A stretch of DNA of 64,000 bases from positions 37,033,609 through 37,097,608 of the forward strand of contig CM039464.1 in NCBI GenBank assembly GCA_022414725.1, given 5' to 3'. The position numbers and the translations under genes are program-made. The notes below the pieces were generated by a model. That model made no database searches. It saw nothing but the letters and a program-made list of their open reading frames with translations, and was not told where the DNA came from. Source of the DNA: Microglena sp. YARC. Lineage: Eukaryota > Chlorophyta > Chlorophyceae > Chlamydomonadales > Chlamydomonadaceae. Positions 34,850 to 45,862 of the stretch are shown in pieces (position 1 is the stretch's first letter; each line of letters starts with the position of its first letter).

Positions 34850-36205
34850 CTTAGTTACCTGGATCCAGCCTTCAAGGCTGCTCGTCGTCTTCTTGGTCTA
34901 GATAGATGCCCAACAACTGGTATATACAGCACTCTGGCCAGGAGCTACATCAACTAGTTATTACATGGCTCCAGCCTTTTAAGCTGATCGCTGTCTTCTT
35001 GGTCTTGATACACAACAACTGGTGTTGACATCACATTACTCTGGCTAGGAGCTACAGCAAGTGGTTACATGGCTCCAGCCTTCAAAGATGATCTCTGTCT
35101 TCTTGGTCTAGGTACACAACAACTGGTGTCGACTGTCGACAGCATAGTGTTCTGACCAGGAGCTAGATCATGGTAGTTACCATACATGGCTCCAGCCTTT
35201 AAGGCTGATCACCGTCTCTGGGTCTAGATACGTACACAACAACTGGTGTGGACATCTCAGCGCTTTGGCCAGGAGCTAAATATAGCAACTTCTTACATGG
35301 CTCCAGCCTTTAAAGCTGATCGCTGTCCTCTTGGTCTAGATACACAACAACTAGTGTCCGCAGCAACCCACTATAACCAGAATCTAGATGAGGTTGGTTA
35401 CATGGCTGCAGCCTTTATTTAAGGCTGCTCGACATGGTGCACGTGCCTTTGGTCTGGAAACTGTGACTTTAACTTGAACTTAGTTACCTGGATCCCGCCT
35501 TCAAGGCTGCTCGTCGTCTTCTTGGTCTAGATACACAACAACTGGTGTCGACAGCACAGCTCTCTGACTAGGAGCTTTATTTTATTATGTTGGTTACATG
35601 GCTGTAGCCATCAAGGCTCCTCGTCGTCTTCTTGGTCTAGATACACAACAACTGGTGTCGACAGCACAGTGCTCTGACAAGGAGCTAGATTATGTTGGTT
35701 ACATGGATCTAGCCTTCAAGGCTGATCGCCGTCTTCTTGGTCTAGGTACGCAACAACTGGTGTCCGCAGCACAGTGCTCTGGCCATGAGCTAGATCATGT
35801 TGGTTACATTGCACCAGCCTTTAAGGCTGATCGCTGTCTTCTTGGTCTCGATACACAACAACTGGTGTATAAAGCACAGTGCTCTGACTAGGAGCTATAT
35901 ATAGCAACTGGTTACATTGCACCAGCCTTCAAGGCTGCTCGTCGTCTTCTTGGTCTAGATACTCCACAACTGGTGTCCGCAGCACAGTGCTCTGACCAGG
36001 AGCTACATCATGTTGGTTACATTGCTCCAGCCTTCAAGGCTGCTCGTCGTCTTCTTGATCTAGATACTCCACAACAGGTGTCCGCAGCACAATGCTCTGA
36101 CCAGAAGCTTGATCATGTTGGTTACATGGCTCTAGCCTATAAGGCTGATCGCCGTGTACTTGGTGTAGGAACACAACAACAGGTGTTGATTGCACAGCGC
36201 TAAAA
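34850..36205 (+). repeat. Array of ~105-110-bp units derived from the ankyrin gene 3' end
   Basis: About twelve units with GGTCTAGATACACAACAACT, GTGTCNGCAGCACAGTGCTC, TGACCAGGAGCTAGATCATG and GGTTACATGGCTCCAGCC. The most regular spacing is 108 bp (35633, 35741, 35849), then about 104 bp. Units keep an open frame in stretches (35598-35891 and 35973-36203) and read AFKADRRLLGLDTQQLVSAA followed by QCSDQELDHVGYMAP. The same peptide ends the ankyrin frame at 34600-34660, so the array seems to be an amplified last coding segment. Three of eleven copies have TAG where others have CAG before GAGCT. Related single units lie near 45345 and 45635. Confidence 0.85.
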
Positions 36206-36507
36206 ATCATGTTTTCTTTTCCATTCAAACTTCAAGTGTGACTCAAAAGGAGAAACCGAGCAGGCCATAGTTGGCTGCAAAACCAGTTACAATCCAATGC
36301 AAGATTGTGGTAGCGTTTATACCACCAAGGTGTAATCTGCCCGCTAATAAGGCCGATAGACTGTGCGAATCAAAACAGATACAAGTTTGACTAAAAGGGT
36401 AACACTAAGCAGCCCAGACTTGGCTGAAAACAAATGTAACAATCCAATCCAATCTTAGGAATCTGCGAGCAAAAAGTTATGAATACAAAAAAACACTCGG
36501 GGGATCA
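36206..36507. other. Short unassigned stretch
   Basis: AT-rich sequence with two loosely similar halves (CAAGTGTGACTCAAAAGGAG..CCGAGCAGGCC and CAAGTTTGACTAAAAGGGTA..CTAAGCAGCCC). No gene. Confidence 0.4.
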
Positions 36508-37149
36508 AACCCGCGACAAAAAAATGCTATGACCCCAAAATTGCATGGCTCCGGCCCGTATACCGTTGGGCGTTACGTCCTGCAGCTCCCTGCCCACCCG
36601 ACCGCTGCCACTTCAGCACATTTTCACGTTATAAACTGGCTAATACTAAAACAATTATAAAGCAGGGGGATGATTCTCGAATTATTTGCAGCGCTATAAC
36701 AAATTTTTGCTGTGCTATCACACTTAACTAGATCTGACACCCTGATTCTTTGAGATTGAAACCCCAAACGCACCATGATCATAATGAGAGTCCTGGCCGC
36801 AGGTACAACTAGTCACTAAGTGGAGGGAAGGTTGCCAACAGGGTTTCTATTTTGGGCTACGCTTGGCTGCTTCTAGGCAGCTCCCTCTCCCCTTCCTTGG
36901 GCCAAACCGGTAGCTAGCTAGTGCGCCTGATTGTCTGACAGCTGGCATGACGGATATTCCACAGCAATAGCAAACTTGGTGCTTCAATGAGTGTCTGTCT
37001 GGCTTGGGGAGCGGACAGGACGTTGTTGCGAGGGGCTAACCAAGGATTCAAGGAACTGTGGTTGCATCCATGGCTCCGCCAGATCTGGCTGGCGCGCGGG
37101 TCAAGAGGATTACCAGCAACCAAATCCAAGGGCTATACTGCGCATTCCA
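36508..37149. repeat. 642-bp direct repeat, left copy
   Basis: Nearly identical (only a few substitutions noticed) to 41743-42384, with a constant offset of 5235 bp. It starts AACCCGCGACAAAAAAATGC and ends around CTATACTGCGC. No TG..CA ends or primer-binding site are evident, so it is not a typical LTR. It looks like a recent duplication that flanks the pogo-like element. Confidence 0.92.
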
Positions 37150-38020
37150 TAATTTTAATGTTGTCTCGAGAACATCTGATAAAAGTGGAACCGTACAGAG
37201 AAGGTTAACATGGCCACTGCGCATGGATTTTCGCTTTTTTTTTTTTCGCTGCCCCAACCAGACCCTTCTAGGGAGAGGGGGCAGATCTCAGTCAGATCAC
37301 ACCCACACAGGTCATGTCTCTCATCTGATAGCCAGCGCATACCTTAGTCATGTGTAGGTATGTCACATTAATACCGTAGGCGCAGGAAGTATTGGCAAAT
37401 GGGTTGGCAAATGACCGGTTATCCAAACCGAATTATAACAGATCTGAGCCACGTGGCTGGGTCGAAAGCTGACTGGCGTTTGCCAAGTTTGTCACACACC
37501 GTCGATTCAAACAAACTATACTCTCTGCAGTACAGCAAAACTTCGCTCATAGTCGAATCCAATTCTTTCACTCCACGCTGAGAATTAGAAGGCCGCCTCT
37601 ATGGAGCCCGACGATTCAAGGAGGCGACGACAGATGCCTGCTCCCGAGCAGAGCAAGGGTCAGAGACTCATAGGCAGTTTATTCAAGCCTGCCACTTCGG
37701 TTGACCAGCAGCGAGAACGGAGTGCTGCTGAAGCGAGGAAGACAACAGAGTTGGCGAGGGAGGCCACCCTGGTTGCCGCGTCAGACCTGGCTTCAGCTGA
37801 GGATGCGGAGCGGGTGGTGATCCGCAAGAGAGGCTATAACTCCTCTCGAGCTCAGAAGACTGAAAAACATCAGGTACGTGCAGCTCTCCTCCGGTCCTGT
37901 CCTTTAATCGGGTCAATTATTGATCTTCTGTTCAACGCCGATTCCATAACGATTCCCGATCATGCATGTTCCCTTCTTCCCTTTCCTGCAGCCTTGCCTT
38001 GGTTTGACCGCTCTCACAGA

Positions 38021-38051
<31 letters not shown>

Positions 38052-38449
38052 CCTCCTCTTTCCTCTTCCTGCAGGTTCAACTATTTGCTGCTCTGGAAGG
38101 AATGGCGGCAGATGAGGCATCAGGAGGAGGAGGAGTGGCCCCTGTCGTCAAAGTACGTGGCACCTATGCGAGGTGGACGCAGCACCATCACGACATTGCC
38201 CTGGACATGCATCGTCGCCAACATGGTGCGACCTGGTACACATCCGGCAAGGGAGCCAAGGGAGCGTCGAGTACTTGGGATGCGCTGCAGCGTGATTACT
38301 TTCGCCTGTTTGACGGGCTGACTGTGAGGACCACAGGCAATTGGGTGATTAAGTGGCTGAAACTAGAGAAAGCCCTAGCAGCGGTGCGTGAAAACCTGCG
38401 TTTGGTAACCAGGGCTGAGAAGAACCTTGCTGCCTGTGGCTCTAATGCA

Positions 38450-39000
38450 ACACCCTCACCCCCCCTCTCCCTCCCCCACCCTCCCTCCCTCTGCACCTCT
38501 CATCACCACAAGTGCCCCCTCTCTCCCGGCAACACAGCCTGCCCCTTCCTCTCTCCCTCAAGGAAGCACAAGCGCCCCTTCCCTCTCTCCCCCCCCTCCC
38601 CCCCCCCCCCCCCCCCCTCTCCCCCCCCTCCTCCCCGTACTTCCCTCTGCCCCCCTCTCCCTCGTGACAGGTGCTCCCTCTCTCCACCTCCCTCCCTCTG
38701 CCCATCTCCTCAACACAACCGCCCCCTCCCTCTCAGCAACACAGCCCCCCCCCTCCTCACTCCCTCAGGGGGGCGCTCACTTCTGCGATCCTCCTCTCCC
38801 CTCCCCCTCCCTCCCTCCCTCGGCCCCTGTCATCAACGCAGGCAATCCATCCCTCTTCCCCTCTCTCCACAGCTTCCCTCCTCGGTGGAGTGGGGATTCT
38901 CCCTCCCTCCCTACAACACAGGTCCTCCCTCCCTCCGTCCCTGCGTGCAACTCCTCTTGTACCTCCCTACCTGCAACAAGGGCGCGTCCCCCCTCCCTCC
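38450..39000. repeat. C/T-rich low-complexity stretch in transposase intron
   Basis: Repeating CCCTCCCTC, CTCTCTCC and CAACACAG words. The strand is almost free of G, and the frames it opens (Pro/Ser-rich on plus, Gly/Arg/Glu-rich on minus) are artefacts of composition. Confidence 0.8.
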
Positions 39001-39269
39001 CTCTTTGGAGCCGTCCCTGATGTCGAGATAGTCCCACCTACGAGAGAGCGTTTGCTCTTTGTACTTGCTGAGGCCAAGGTTGACTTCAACAACGCTACAA
39101 AAGTAGCAGAGACCTTGTCGCAAATCCACAAGAAGCGGCCTGGGCGACCCCAGATTCTTCATCCAGATGTCTACAAAGCTGTGCAAGACTACATCCTGGC
39201 TAGGGTTGACAACGGAGAAATTGTAAGTTGACTGATCACAATGGATGAAGTCATGTTTGAAGGTACCTA

Positions 39270-39520
39270 CAGCCTTTCCTTTGCTGCAGCCTGTCCTTGC
39301 TTGCAGCGTTGCCTATTCTGCAGCATGTCCTTGCTTACAGCCATGTCTTTTCTGCAGCATGTCCTTGCTAACAGTCTTGCATCTGCAGCTTATCCTTGCC
39401 TACAGCCTTGCCTTTTCTGCAGCCTGTCTTTGCCTAGCTGCAATAAGTACATATTACCTAGCCTTCATCCTTGCCTTTCCTCCCTCCCCATGGCACTAAC
39501 TAAATCCCCCTTCTCCACAT
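39270..39520 (+). repeat. ~45-bp tandem units with CTGCAG in the transposase intron
   Basis: About five copies of CTGCAGCATGTCCTTGCTTA plus CAGCCTTGCCTTTT. Each unit has a pyrimidine-rich run ending in CAG, twice per unit, resembling repeated 3' splice sites. The true acceptor appears to be ccacatgcag at 39524. Confidence 0.75.
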
Positions 39521-41742
39521 GCAGATGGCGCCTATTACGCTCAGGGGCCCTATCCGAGATCTAATCAGAGAAGGGCTGGACTCACCTACTTGCTCTGGAT
39601 CCTGGAGAAAGAAACGTGAGCCCAGGGGCTATGCTTGGAATCTTCATGTGCTCGTACCGTTGGATCCAAGTCACATGGCAGAAGCTTGGCCTTGTCCAGC
39701 GGGCAAAGACAACTGAGTCTCAGAAGCTCCCCGGTGATTACCCCGCTCTTGTAGATAAGTTTGTGCACCAGTTGGCATTCCTGTGCAGCCTGCATTGTGT
39801 GCCCCGATCATGCGTGCTCAACATGGACCAGACTGGTCTGAACCTGATGCCGATTTCTAAGTACACAGTTAGCTACAAGGGTCAGAAGCATATCAAAGGC
39901 TTGGGTTTGCATGATAAGAGACAGTTTACTCTGGTCCCAACTATCGCCGCTGATGGTACAACTCTGCCTATGCAGATAGTGATAAAGGGGGCTCATAGTG
40001 TGAATGAGCGGAACTGCGCGTCCCTCCCCCACCCGAGGAATCGCAAGTTCCTAGAGGACATGGGTTTCCACTTCACTAGTACTGAAAATCATTGGGCCAC
40101 ATTGGTGACTATGTTCTCTTGGTTGGAGAATGTATAAGTCCCCTACTTCAAGAAGCAAGAACACCAGAAGAATGGTGGTAAGTGCATCCTTGTGCTTGAT
40201 GGATGGAGGGTACAAATGCAGCCTGCTTTCCGGTCCTATGTTGATCTCCATCACCCTTGGCTGATTTTGAAATTCCTGCCTCCTAACTGCACAAGCGCTA
40301 TGCAACCCATGGATGTTGGGGTGCAAAAACCTTTGAAGGACGCTATGCGCCAGGTTTTTTCTGTGTACTTGAGTGAAGTATCAAGGTTGCAGTTGGCTGC
40401 AGGTGTTCCCAGGGCAGATATCAGGGTAGACTGTAGGTCGTCAGTCATGAAGGCAGTGATGTGTGACGTAGTCAAGGCAGCATATATGCGCCTGGCTGAG
40501 GACCGCCAGCTGGTTATCAAAGCTTGGGCACGGTCAGGGGAGTCAGTGTCGGGTGATGGTGGCTTGCTACGGTGCTTTGACAAAGATGTTCAGTCTGAGG
40601 CCATGCTGAGGCGTGCACGTGGTACACTCAGTCCCCATGACATCATTGGTCCTAACGATGGGAAAGATGACCCAGGCCCCCATGCCGATTGTGACGGGAC
40701 AGTAATCCAGCCCCTTCTTGATATGTTGGCCTCAGTTGTGGCAGATCCTGATCAGCCTCTAGTTGATGATGCAGGGGCGCCCCTACCGGGGGCTGAAATA
40801 GCCAAGAAGCACTCTAGGAGGGCAGTGGGAGTGGAGAAGCAAAGGAAGCATGCAGAGAATATTGGCAAAGGGGCTGCAGCTAGAACCATGGTAGCCTTGG
40901 CAGCAGAAGCTGAAGCTGGCAGAGGCAGAGGGACTGGTAGGAGAGGAAGGGGAAGGGCCACCCCCTCAATCCGAGGTGGTGGCAGAAGGGGAGGAAGAGG
41001 TGGAAGGAGGGCAGGGAGAATTGGGGGAGGCACTGAGCGGAGCAGCGCGGAAGGTCCTATCACTGGTGGCACCCCTAGCCCTAGTACTGATGGTGGCACC
41101 CCTGGCCCCAGCACTGATGGGGGCACTTCAGATGAAGATTCTGAGGGGATCCCAGAGAGGTGTAGTGTGCAGGCTCCTGCGTTAGGGTCTGACACAGACA
41201 CCCCATCTGAGCCAGAGCTCGAGTCATCCAGTGATGAAGAGGACCAAGCCCAAGATGATGGTCTAGGGGCAAATGGTGAGGGTGAAAGCTCGATGCTGGG
41301 TTGCAAGAAATGCAGGTACTCACGACTAGGATGTGAAGCTTGTGGGAGGGACGCTGGTTGCGGGTGGGGTTAATTGCCATACATTTTGTATGGAAATATT
41401 TACTGTGCTGGTAACTACTGGTGTTTATACTGGTACCTTGTTGGTTTTGATGTAAACCCTGAGTGGATCAGTTTTTCAAACAGTTATTTTCAAAGTGTAA
41501 GATGGAATACTCCCCTCTCCCACAAGTTTGTTACATATGAAAAAGTAACATGGCAAATTTCCATTTGCCAAATGTTTTCCAGGTCTCAACCTGAGTCAGA
41601 ATTCCCAGGTCAAGGAAAATTCACGTTTGCCAAGTTATTTTTGCCACTTTATTTCGAGACATCAAAAATGGATAAACAGGCCATTTGCCAACTCTTAATC
41701 TTGCCAATTAATACTGCGCCTACGGTATGCATTACGATAGCG

Positions 41743-42384
41743 AACCCGCGACAAAAAAATGCTATGACCCCAAAATTGCATGGCTCCGGCCCGTATACCG
41801 TTGGGCGTTACGTCCTGCAGCTCCCTGCCCACCCGACCGCTGCCACTTCAGCACATTTTCACGTTATAAACTGGCTAATACTAAAACAATTATAAAGCAG
41901 GGGGATGATTCTCGAATTATTTGCAGCGCTATAACAAATTTTTGCTGTGCTATCGCACTTAACTAGATCTGACACCCTGATTCTTTGAGATTGAAACCCC
42001 AAACGCACCATGATCATAATGAGAGTCCTGGCCGCAGGTACAACTAGTCACTAAGTGGAGGGAAGGTTGCCAACAGGGTTTCTATTTTGGGCTACGCTTG
42101 GCTGCTTCTAGGCAGCTCCCTCTCCCCTTCCTTGGGCCAAACCGGTAGCTAGCTAGTGCGCCTGATTGTCTGGCAGCTGGCATGACGGATATTCCACAGC
42201 AATAGCAAACTTGGTGCTTCAATGAGTGTCTGTCTGGCTTGGGGAGCGGACAGGACGTTGTTGCGAGGGGCTAACCAAGGATTCAAGGAACTGTGGTTGC
42301 ATCCATGGCTCCGCCAGATCTGGCTGGCGCGCGGGTCAAGAGGATTACCAGCAACCAAATCCAAGGGCTATACTGCGCTTTCCA
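41743..42384. repeat. 642-bp direct repeat, right copy
   Basis: Right-hand partner of 36508-37149. Between them the only sequence other than the pogo-like element is about 240 bp. Confidence 0.92.
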
Positions 42385-43085
42385 ATTATGATAATATGTC
42401 TGATAATCTGTAGAAATTATAAGTAAGGCCGTGCCGGCATGCGTAGTCCGCCATCGAAGCTATTTTCATTTTTGCTCCTGCAGCGCTTCAATTAAATCAG
42501 GCAGCATCTCGTCGCCATTCTATAGCTGCTTGGTGCGAGTATCCCAGCTCTGCGACTGCCCAGAGGTGGGTGCCTTCGAAACCAGGCAGGCCGCGACTCC
42601 AGATGCCGCGCTCTCACTCGTCTTGCTCCTGCAGCCCTTCAAAATATTTTTGCAGCATCTCCAAGCCATGCTCCCACCAATTGCGAATTAAGAGCAGGTG
42701 AGCGAAAGTTCATGGGTGGTTGCCTCGGTTAGACGGGCCCGAGCTCCAGCTACCGTTTGCACTCGTTTTCTGAAATGCTCGCAGCCACAGTTGCGCCTGC
42801 TTCACTTTGGAAATCGCTCGTAGCCACATAGGCCATGCTTCCGCCGATTCCTAATTATAACCTGCTCCTGCGCCTGCCTACAGGTTGCTACCGTTTTCTT
42901 TCGTTTTCTTCCTGCTTCTTCAGAATATAGAAGCAATGCTTTCGCGAGCTGCCAAATTCGACTGCATGTCGCCGACTCCCCAGTCGTTATTGCCTCGGAA
43001 TCAAGGGAGCGGGCGGGCCCGAGCTCTAACTGCTGCTCGCTCTTAATTGCGCTCGCTTTGCTCCTGCTAAACTTTGATGCGAATA
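42385..43085. other. Unassigned; two loose ~155-bp units
   Basis: TTGCTCCTGCAGCGCTTCAA at about 42472 recurs as CTTGCTCCTGCAGCCCTTCA at about 42624, each followed by a GCAGCATCTC word. Otherwise no structure and no gene. Confidence 0.4.
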
Positions 43086-43089
43086 AATG

Positions 43090-44085
43090 GTAGCATGAAC
43101 GTACCGCCAACACCTTCAACATCTACAAACACATGCATGCATGTAATCCAAGTCCATATACCAACACATGCATTAGTGTGTTCCAACAACCTCAACGTCC
43201 ACCAACAGGGGGGTGGGGAGGGTGATTGGGACAGCACACTTGCATTTACGTAACCCAACACCTTCAACACCCACGACCACATGGCATGCATGAAAGTAAC
43301 CCAACACCTTCAACACCCACGTCCACATGACATGCATGAAAGTAACCCAACACCTTCAACACCCGCGTCCACATGGCATGCATGAAAGTGACCCAACACC
43401 TTCAACATTCACGACCACGACCACATGCATGAATGTAATCCAACACCTTCAACATCCACAACCACGACCACATGCATGAATGTAATCCAACACCTTCAAC
43501 ATCTACGACCACATGCATGAATGTAATCCTACACTACAACATTCCACGACCACGACCACATGCATGAATGTAATCCAACACCTTCAAAATCCAAAAACAC
43601 GACCACATGCATGGATGTAATCCAACACCTTCAACAGCCACGACCACATGCATGAATGTAATCCAGCACCTTCAACATCCACGACCACGACCACATGCAT
43701 GAATGTAATACAACATCTTCAACATCCACGACCGCATGAATGAAAGTAATCCAACACCTTCAACATCCACGACCACATAAATGAAATTAATCCAACACCT
43801 TCAACATCTACGACCACATGCATGAATGTAATCCAACATCTTCAACATCCACGACCATGACCACATGCATGAATCTAATCCAACACCTTCAACATCCATG
43901 ACTACATGCATGAATCTAATCCGACACCTTCAACATACATGACCACATGCATGATTGTTAACCAGCACATTTAACATCCACTTCCATGACCACATGCATG
44001 AAAGTGACCCAACACCTTCAACATCCACAGCCACATGCATGAATGTTGCCCAGCCCTTTCAATATCCACAAACACATGCATCAAA
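43090..44085. repeat. Minisatellite, 43-60-bp unit, about 20 copies
   Basis: Unit CATGCATGAATGTAATCCAA, CACCTTCAACATCCACGACC, ACGACCA, with the ACGACC part present once or twice per copy. It ends at a run of 33 C (44090-44122). Confidence 0.92.
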
Positions 44086-44089
44086 GTAG

Positions 44090-44122
<33 letters not shown>
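44090..44122. repeat. Poly-C tract, 33 bases
   Basis: Pure C run exactly between two unrelated tandem arrays. Confidence 0.95.
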
Positions 44123-44124
44123 TA

Positions 44125-44690
44125 GGCTCACCCATATATAAATAAATACCTACTAGTGCTCATGACCACTAGTGACAGTGCTGCCATGTTGTGGCCAGTG
44201 AAGTGCCTCCTCCCCCCCCCAATAAATAAATAATACGTACCCACCTATGCTCATGACCACTAGTGACAGTGCTTCCATGTTGTGGCCAGTGAAGTGCCTC
44301 CTCCACACCCAATAAATAAATATATTCATACCCACCTGTGCTCATGACCACTAGTGACAGTGCTGTCATGTTGTGGCCAGTGAAGTGCCTCCTCCACACC
44401 CAATAAATATATATATATATATGCATACCCACTTGTGCTCATGACCACTAGTGACAGTGCTGCCATGTTGTGGCCAGTGAAGTGCCTCCCCCCCCCAAAT
44501 AAATATATATATATGCATACCCACTTGTGCTCATGACCACTAGTGACAGTGCTGCCATGTTGTGGCCAGTGAAGTGCCTCCTCCCCCCCCAATAAATAAA
44601 TTGATACCAACCCACCTGTGCTCATGACCACTAGTGACAGTGCTGCCAGGTAGTGGCCAGTGAAGTGCCTCCTCCCACCCAATAAAACTT
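44125..44690. repeat. Tandem array, ~95-115-bp unit, six copies
   Basis: Unit CTCATGACCACTAGTGACAG, TGCTGCCATGTTGTGGCCAG, TGAAGTGCCTCCTCC, then a C-run, AATAAATA words and ATACCCACCTGTG. A seventh, diverged copy stands alone at about 44988-45065. Minus-strand frames reading HFTGHNMAALSLVVMST are by-products. Confidence 0.92.
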
Positions 44691-45130
44691 GATCTGCAGA
44701 GCAGAGCAGGTCCCTGGCGAGGAGGGAGGCTGGGAGTTTCGAAAGTAGTAGAGGAAGTAGCTACTCGTAGCGGAATAAGCTACAGAACATTGAACAACTT
44801 TTGCGAAGGATCTTGGCCACTGCGATGCTGGTAACTCTAGTCATGCACACTCCAACTACGAACGAACTTCTTGGGTGCGGAGGTGCCGGGATCGTTCAAT
44901 CGCCTGCATCGACGGAGAGACGGCGGGGAGACGGAGACACGAGTGGAATTTTGCCCGGAACTCTGGGCTGGGGTTCCACAGGCAGGGGGATACATACCCA
45001 CCTGTGCCCATGGCCTCTAGTTGCAGTGTTGCCAAGTAGTGGCCAGTGGAGTGACTCCCCCATTACAAGATGTCCAGAAGCACACGTAGCCTGTAAAGTT
45101 CAACATTGTAGTTTGATATGTTTTTAGGTT
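44691..45130. other. Unassigned sequence with one stray array unit
   Basis: A plus-strand frame (44801-45127) is open but has no known motif, and it includes the stray unit of the preceding array at 44988-45065. Confidence 0.35.
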
Positions 45131-45815
45131 GTTTGAGGCAATATAGTTATATAGTAGACATGTTGGATGTTCTTTATTCCAATCTCTTCAGCAACATTTG
45201 TATCACAAGTTATGAAAACCTGGCTGAAAGAAACAATATCAGATATGTCGCTAACCCGAATAGAAACCTAGCTAAAATTAATAAGGGGCGGGTCATTGGA
45301 GCTTGCAGCTACACACCTACCTACTAACTTGAACTTGAACTTGAACTTGGTTACATGGCTTCTGCATTTAAGACTGCTCGCCGTCTATACCAGTAACCTC
45401 CCGGTAATCACTCAGAATTATTATCAACATGTATTTGATCCAATCACTACAGCACAATCTGTAACATCGATTGTAAAAAAACTGGCTGTAAGAGAACTAT
45501 CACATCTGAGAAGCCAGATCTGCTGCAAATCCGAGAGGAAACATGATTGAAAGAAAAAAGGGGCGGGTCATTGGAGCTTCCAGCTACCCACTCAAAGACC
45601 CGCCCACTGACTCGCCCTTGAACTTGGTTACATGGCTCCTGCCTTTAAGGCTGCTCGCCGTTTTCGGTAGCAACCTACTGGTAATCACTTACAATCAAAG
45701 CATTCTTATCAACATATATTTGATCCAATCTCTTCAGCACAATCTTTAAGTCTTTAACACAAGTTATGAAAAACTGGCTGAAAGAGACAAAATCAGATTA
45801 CCGGTATGGGACATG
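45130..45815. repeat. ~300-bp tandem duplication, about 2.3 copies
   Basis: Units share TTTGATCCAATCNCTNCAGC, ACAAGTTATGAAAACTGGCTG, GGGGCGGGTCATTGGAGCTT, ACTTGGTTACATGGCTYCTG, and TAAGRCTGCTCGCCGT. The GGTTACATGGCTCCTGCCTT core is the same as in the 34850-36205 array. Confidence 0.85.
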
Positions 45816-45820
45816 CTAAT

Positions 45821-45860
<40 letters not shown>
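45821..45860. repeat. Poly-G tract, 40 bases
   Basis: Pure G run; the sequences on either side are unrelated. Confidence 0.95.

Positions 45861-45862
<2 letters not shown>

Larger units (their letters stand above)
37601..41373 (+). pseudogene. pogo/Tigger-type DDE transposase, spliced, one in-frame stop
   Basis: Probable exons: 37601-37873 (donor gtacgt), 38075-about 38383 (donor gtgcgt), about 39035-39222 (HTH-like segment with KKRPGRPQILHPDVYKAVQD, donor gtaagt), and one or more exons after the acceptor at 39524. The DDE_1 core starts about 39640. The first Asp is in VLNMDQTGLNLMP (39826-39828), the second in LVLDGWRVQ (40198-40200; the usual His is Gln here) and the third in QPMDVGVQKPLK (40312-40314). 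A TAA at 40135-40137 splits the core in one frame, so this copy is probably inactive. The C-terminus has Arg/Gly-rich (40915-41040) and acidic (41120-41270) segments and ends with a Cys cluster, CKKCRYSRLGCEACG, likely zinc-binding. Intron 3 contains about five ~45-bp CTTGCCTTTTCTGCAGC-type units, each with CAG. Confidence 0.85.
37374..41725 (+). mobile_element. pogo-like (Tc1/mariner) DNA transposon, 4.35 kb
   Basis: Inverted ends CCGTAGGCGCAG at 37374 and CTGCGCCTACGG ending at 41725, each flanked by TA (37372-37373, 41726-41727), as expected for Tc1/mariner-type insertion. Further inward both ends carry inverted AGTATT and TTGGCAAATG words. The transposase gene lies inside. A 28-base poly-C tract (38021-38048) sits in its first intron, and a C/T-only stretch (about 38450-39000) in the second. 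The element lies in the 0.6-kb-flanked spacer between the two 642-bp repeats. Confidence 0.88.

Noticed and set aside
36495..36520. tRNA/SINE-like T-arm on the minus strand (CGCGGGTTTGATCCCCCG)
   Set aside because: The B box has a mismatch, no A box or cloverleaf could be found upstream, and the right copy of the repeat lacks the flanking part.
33579..40137. Alternative genetic code with TAG/TAA as Gln
   Set aside because: The intact protease and acidic-protein genes have no internal TAG/TAA and both end in TAA; the interrupted frames also carry frameshifts, so decay is more likely.
36508..42384. LTR retrotransposon with 642-bp LTRs
   Set aside because: No TG..CA ends, no primer-binding site or polypurine tract, and the interior is a DNA transposon with its own TA-flanked TIRs.
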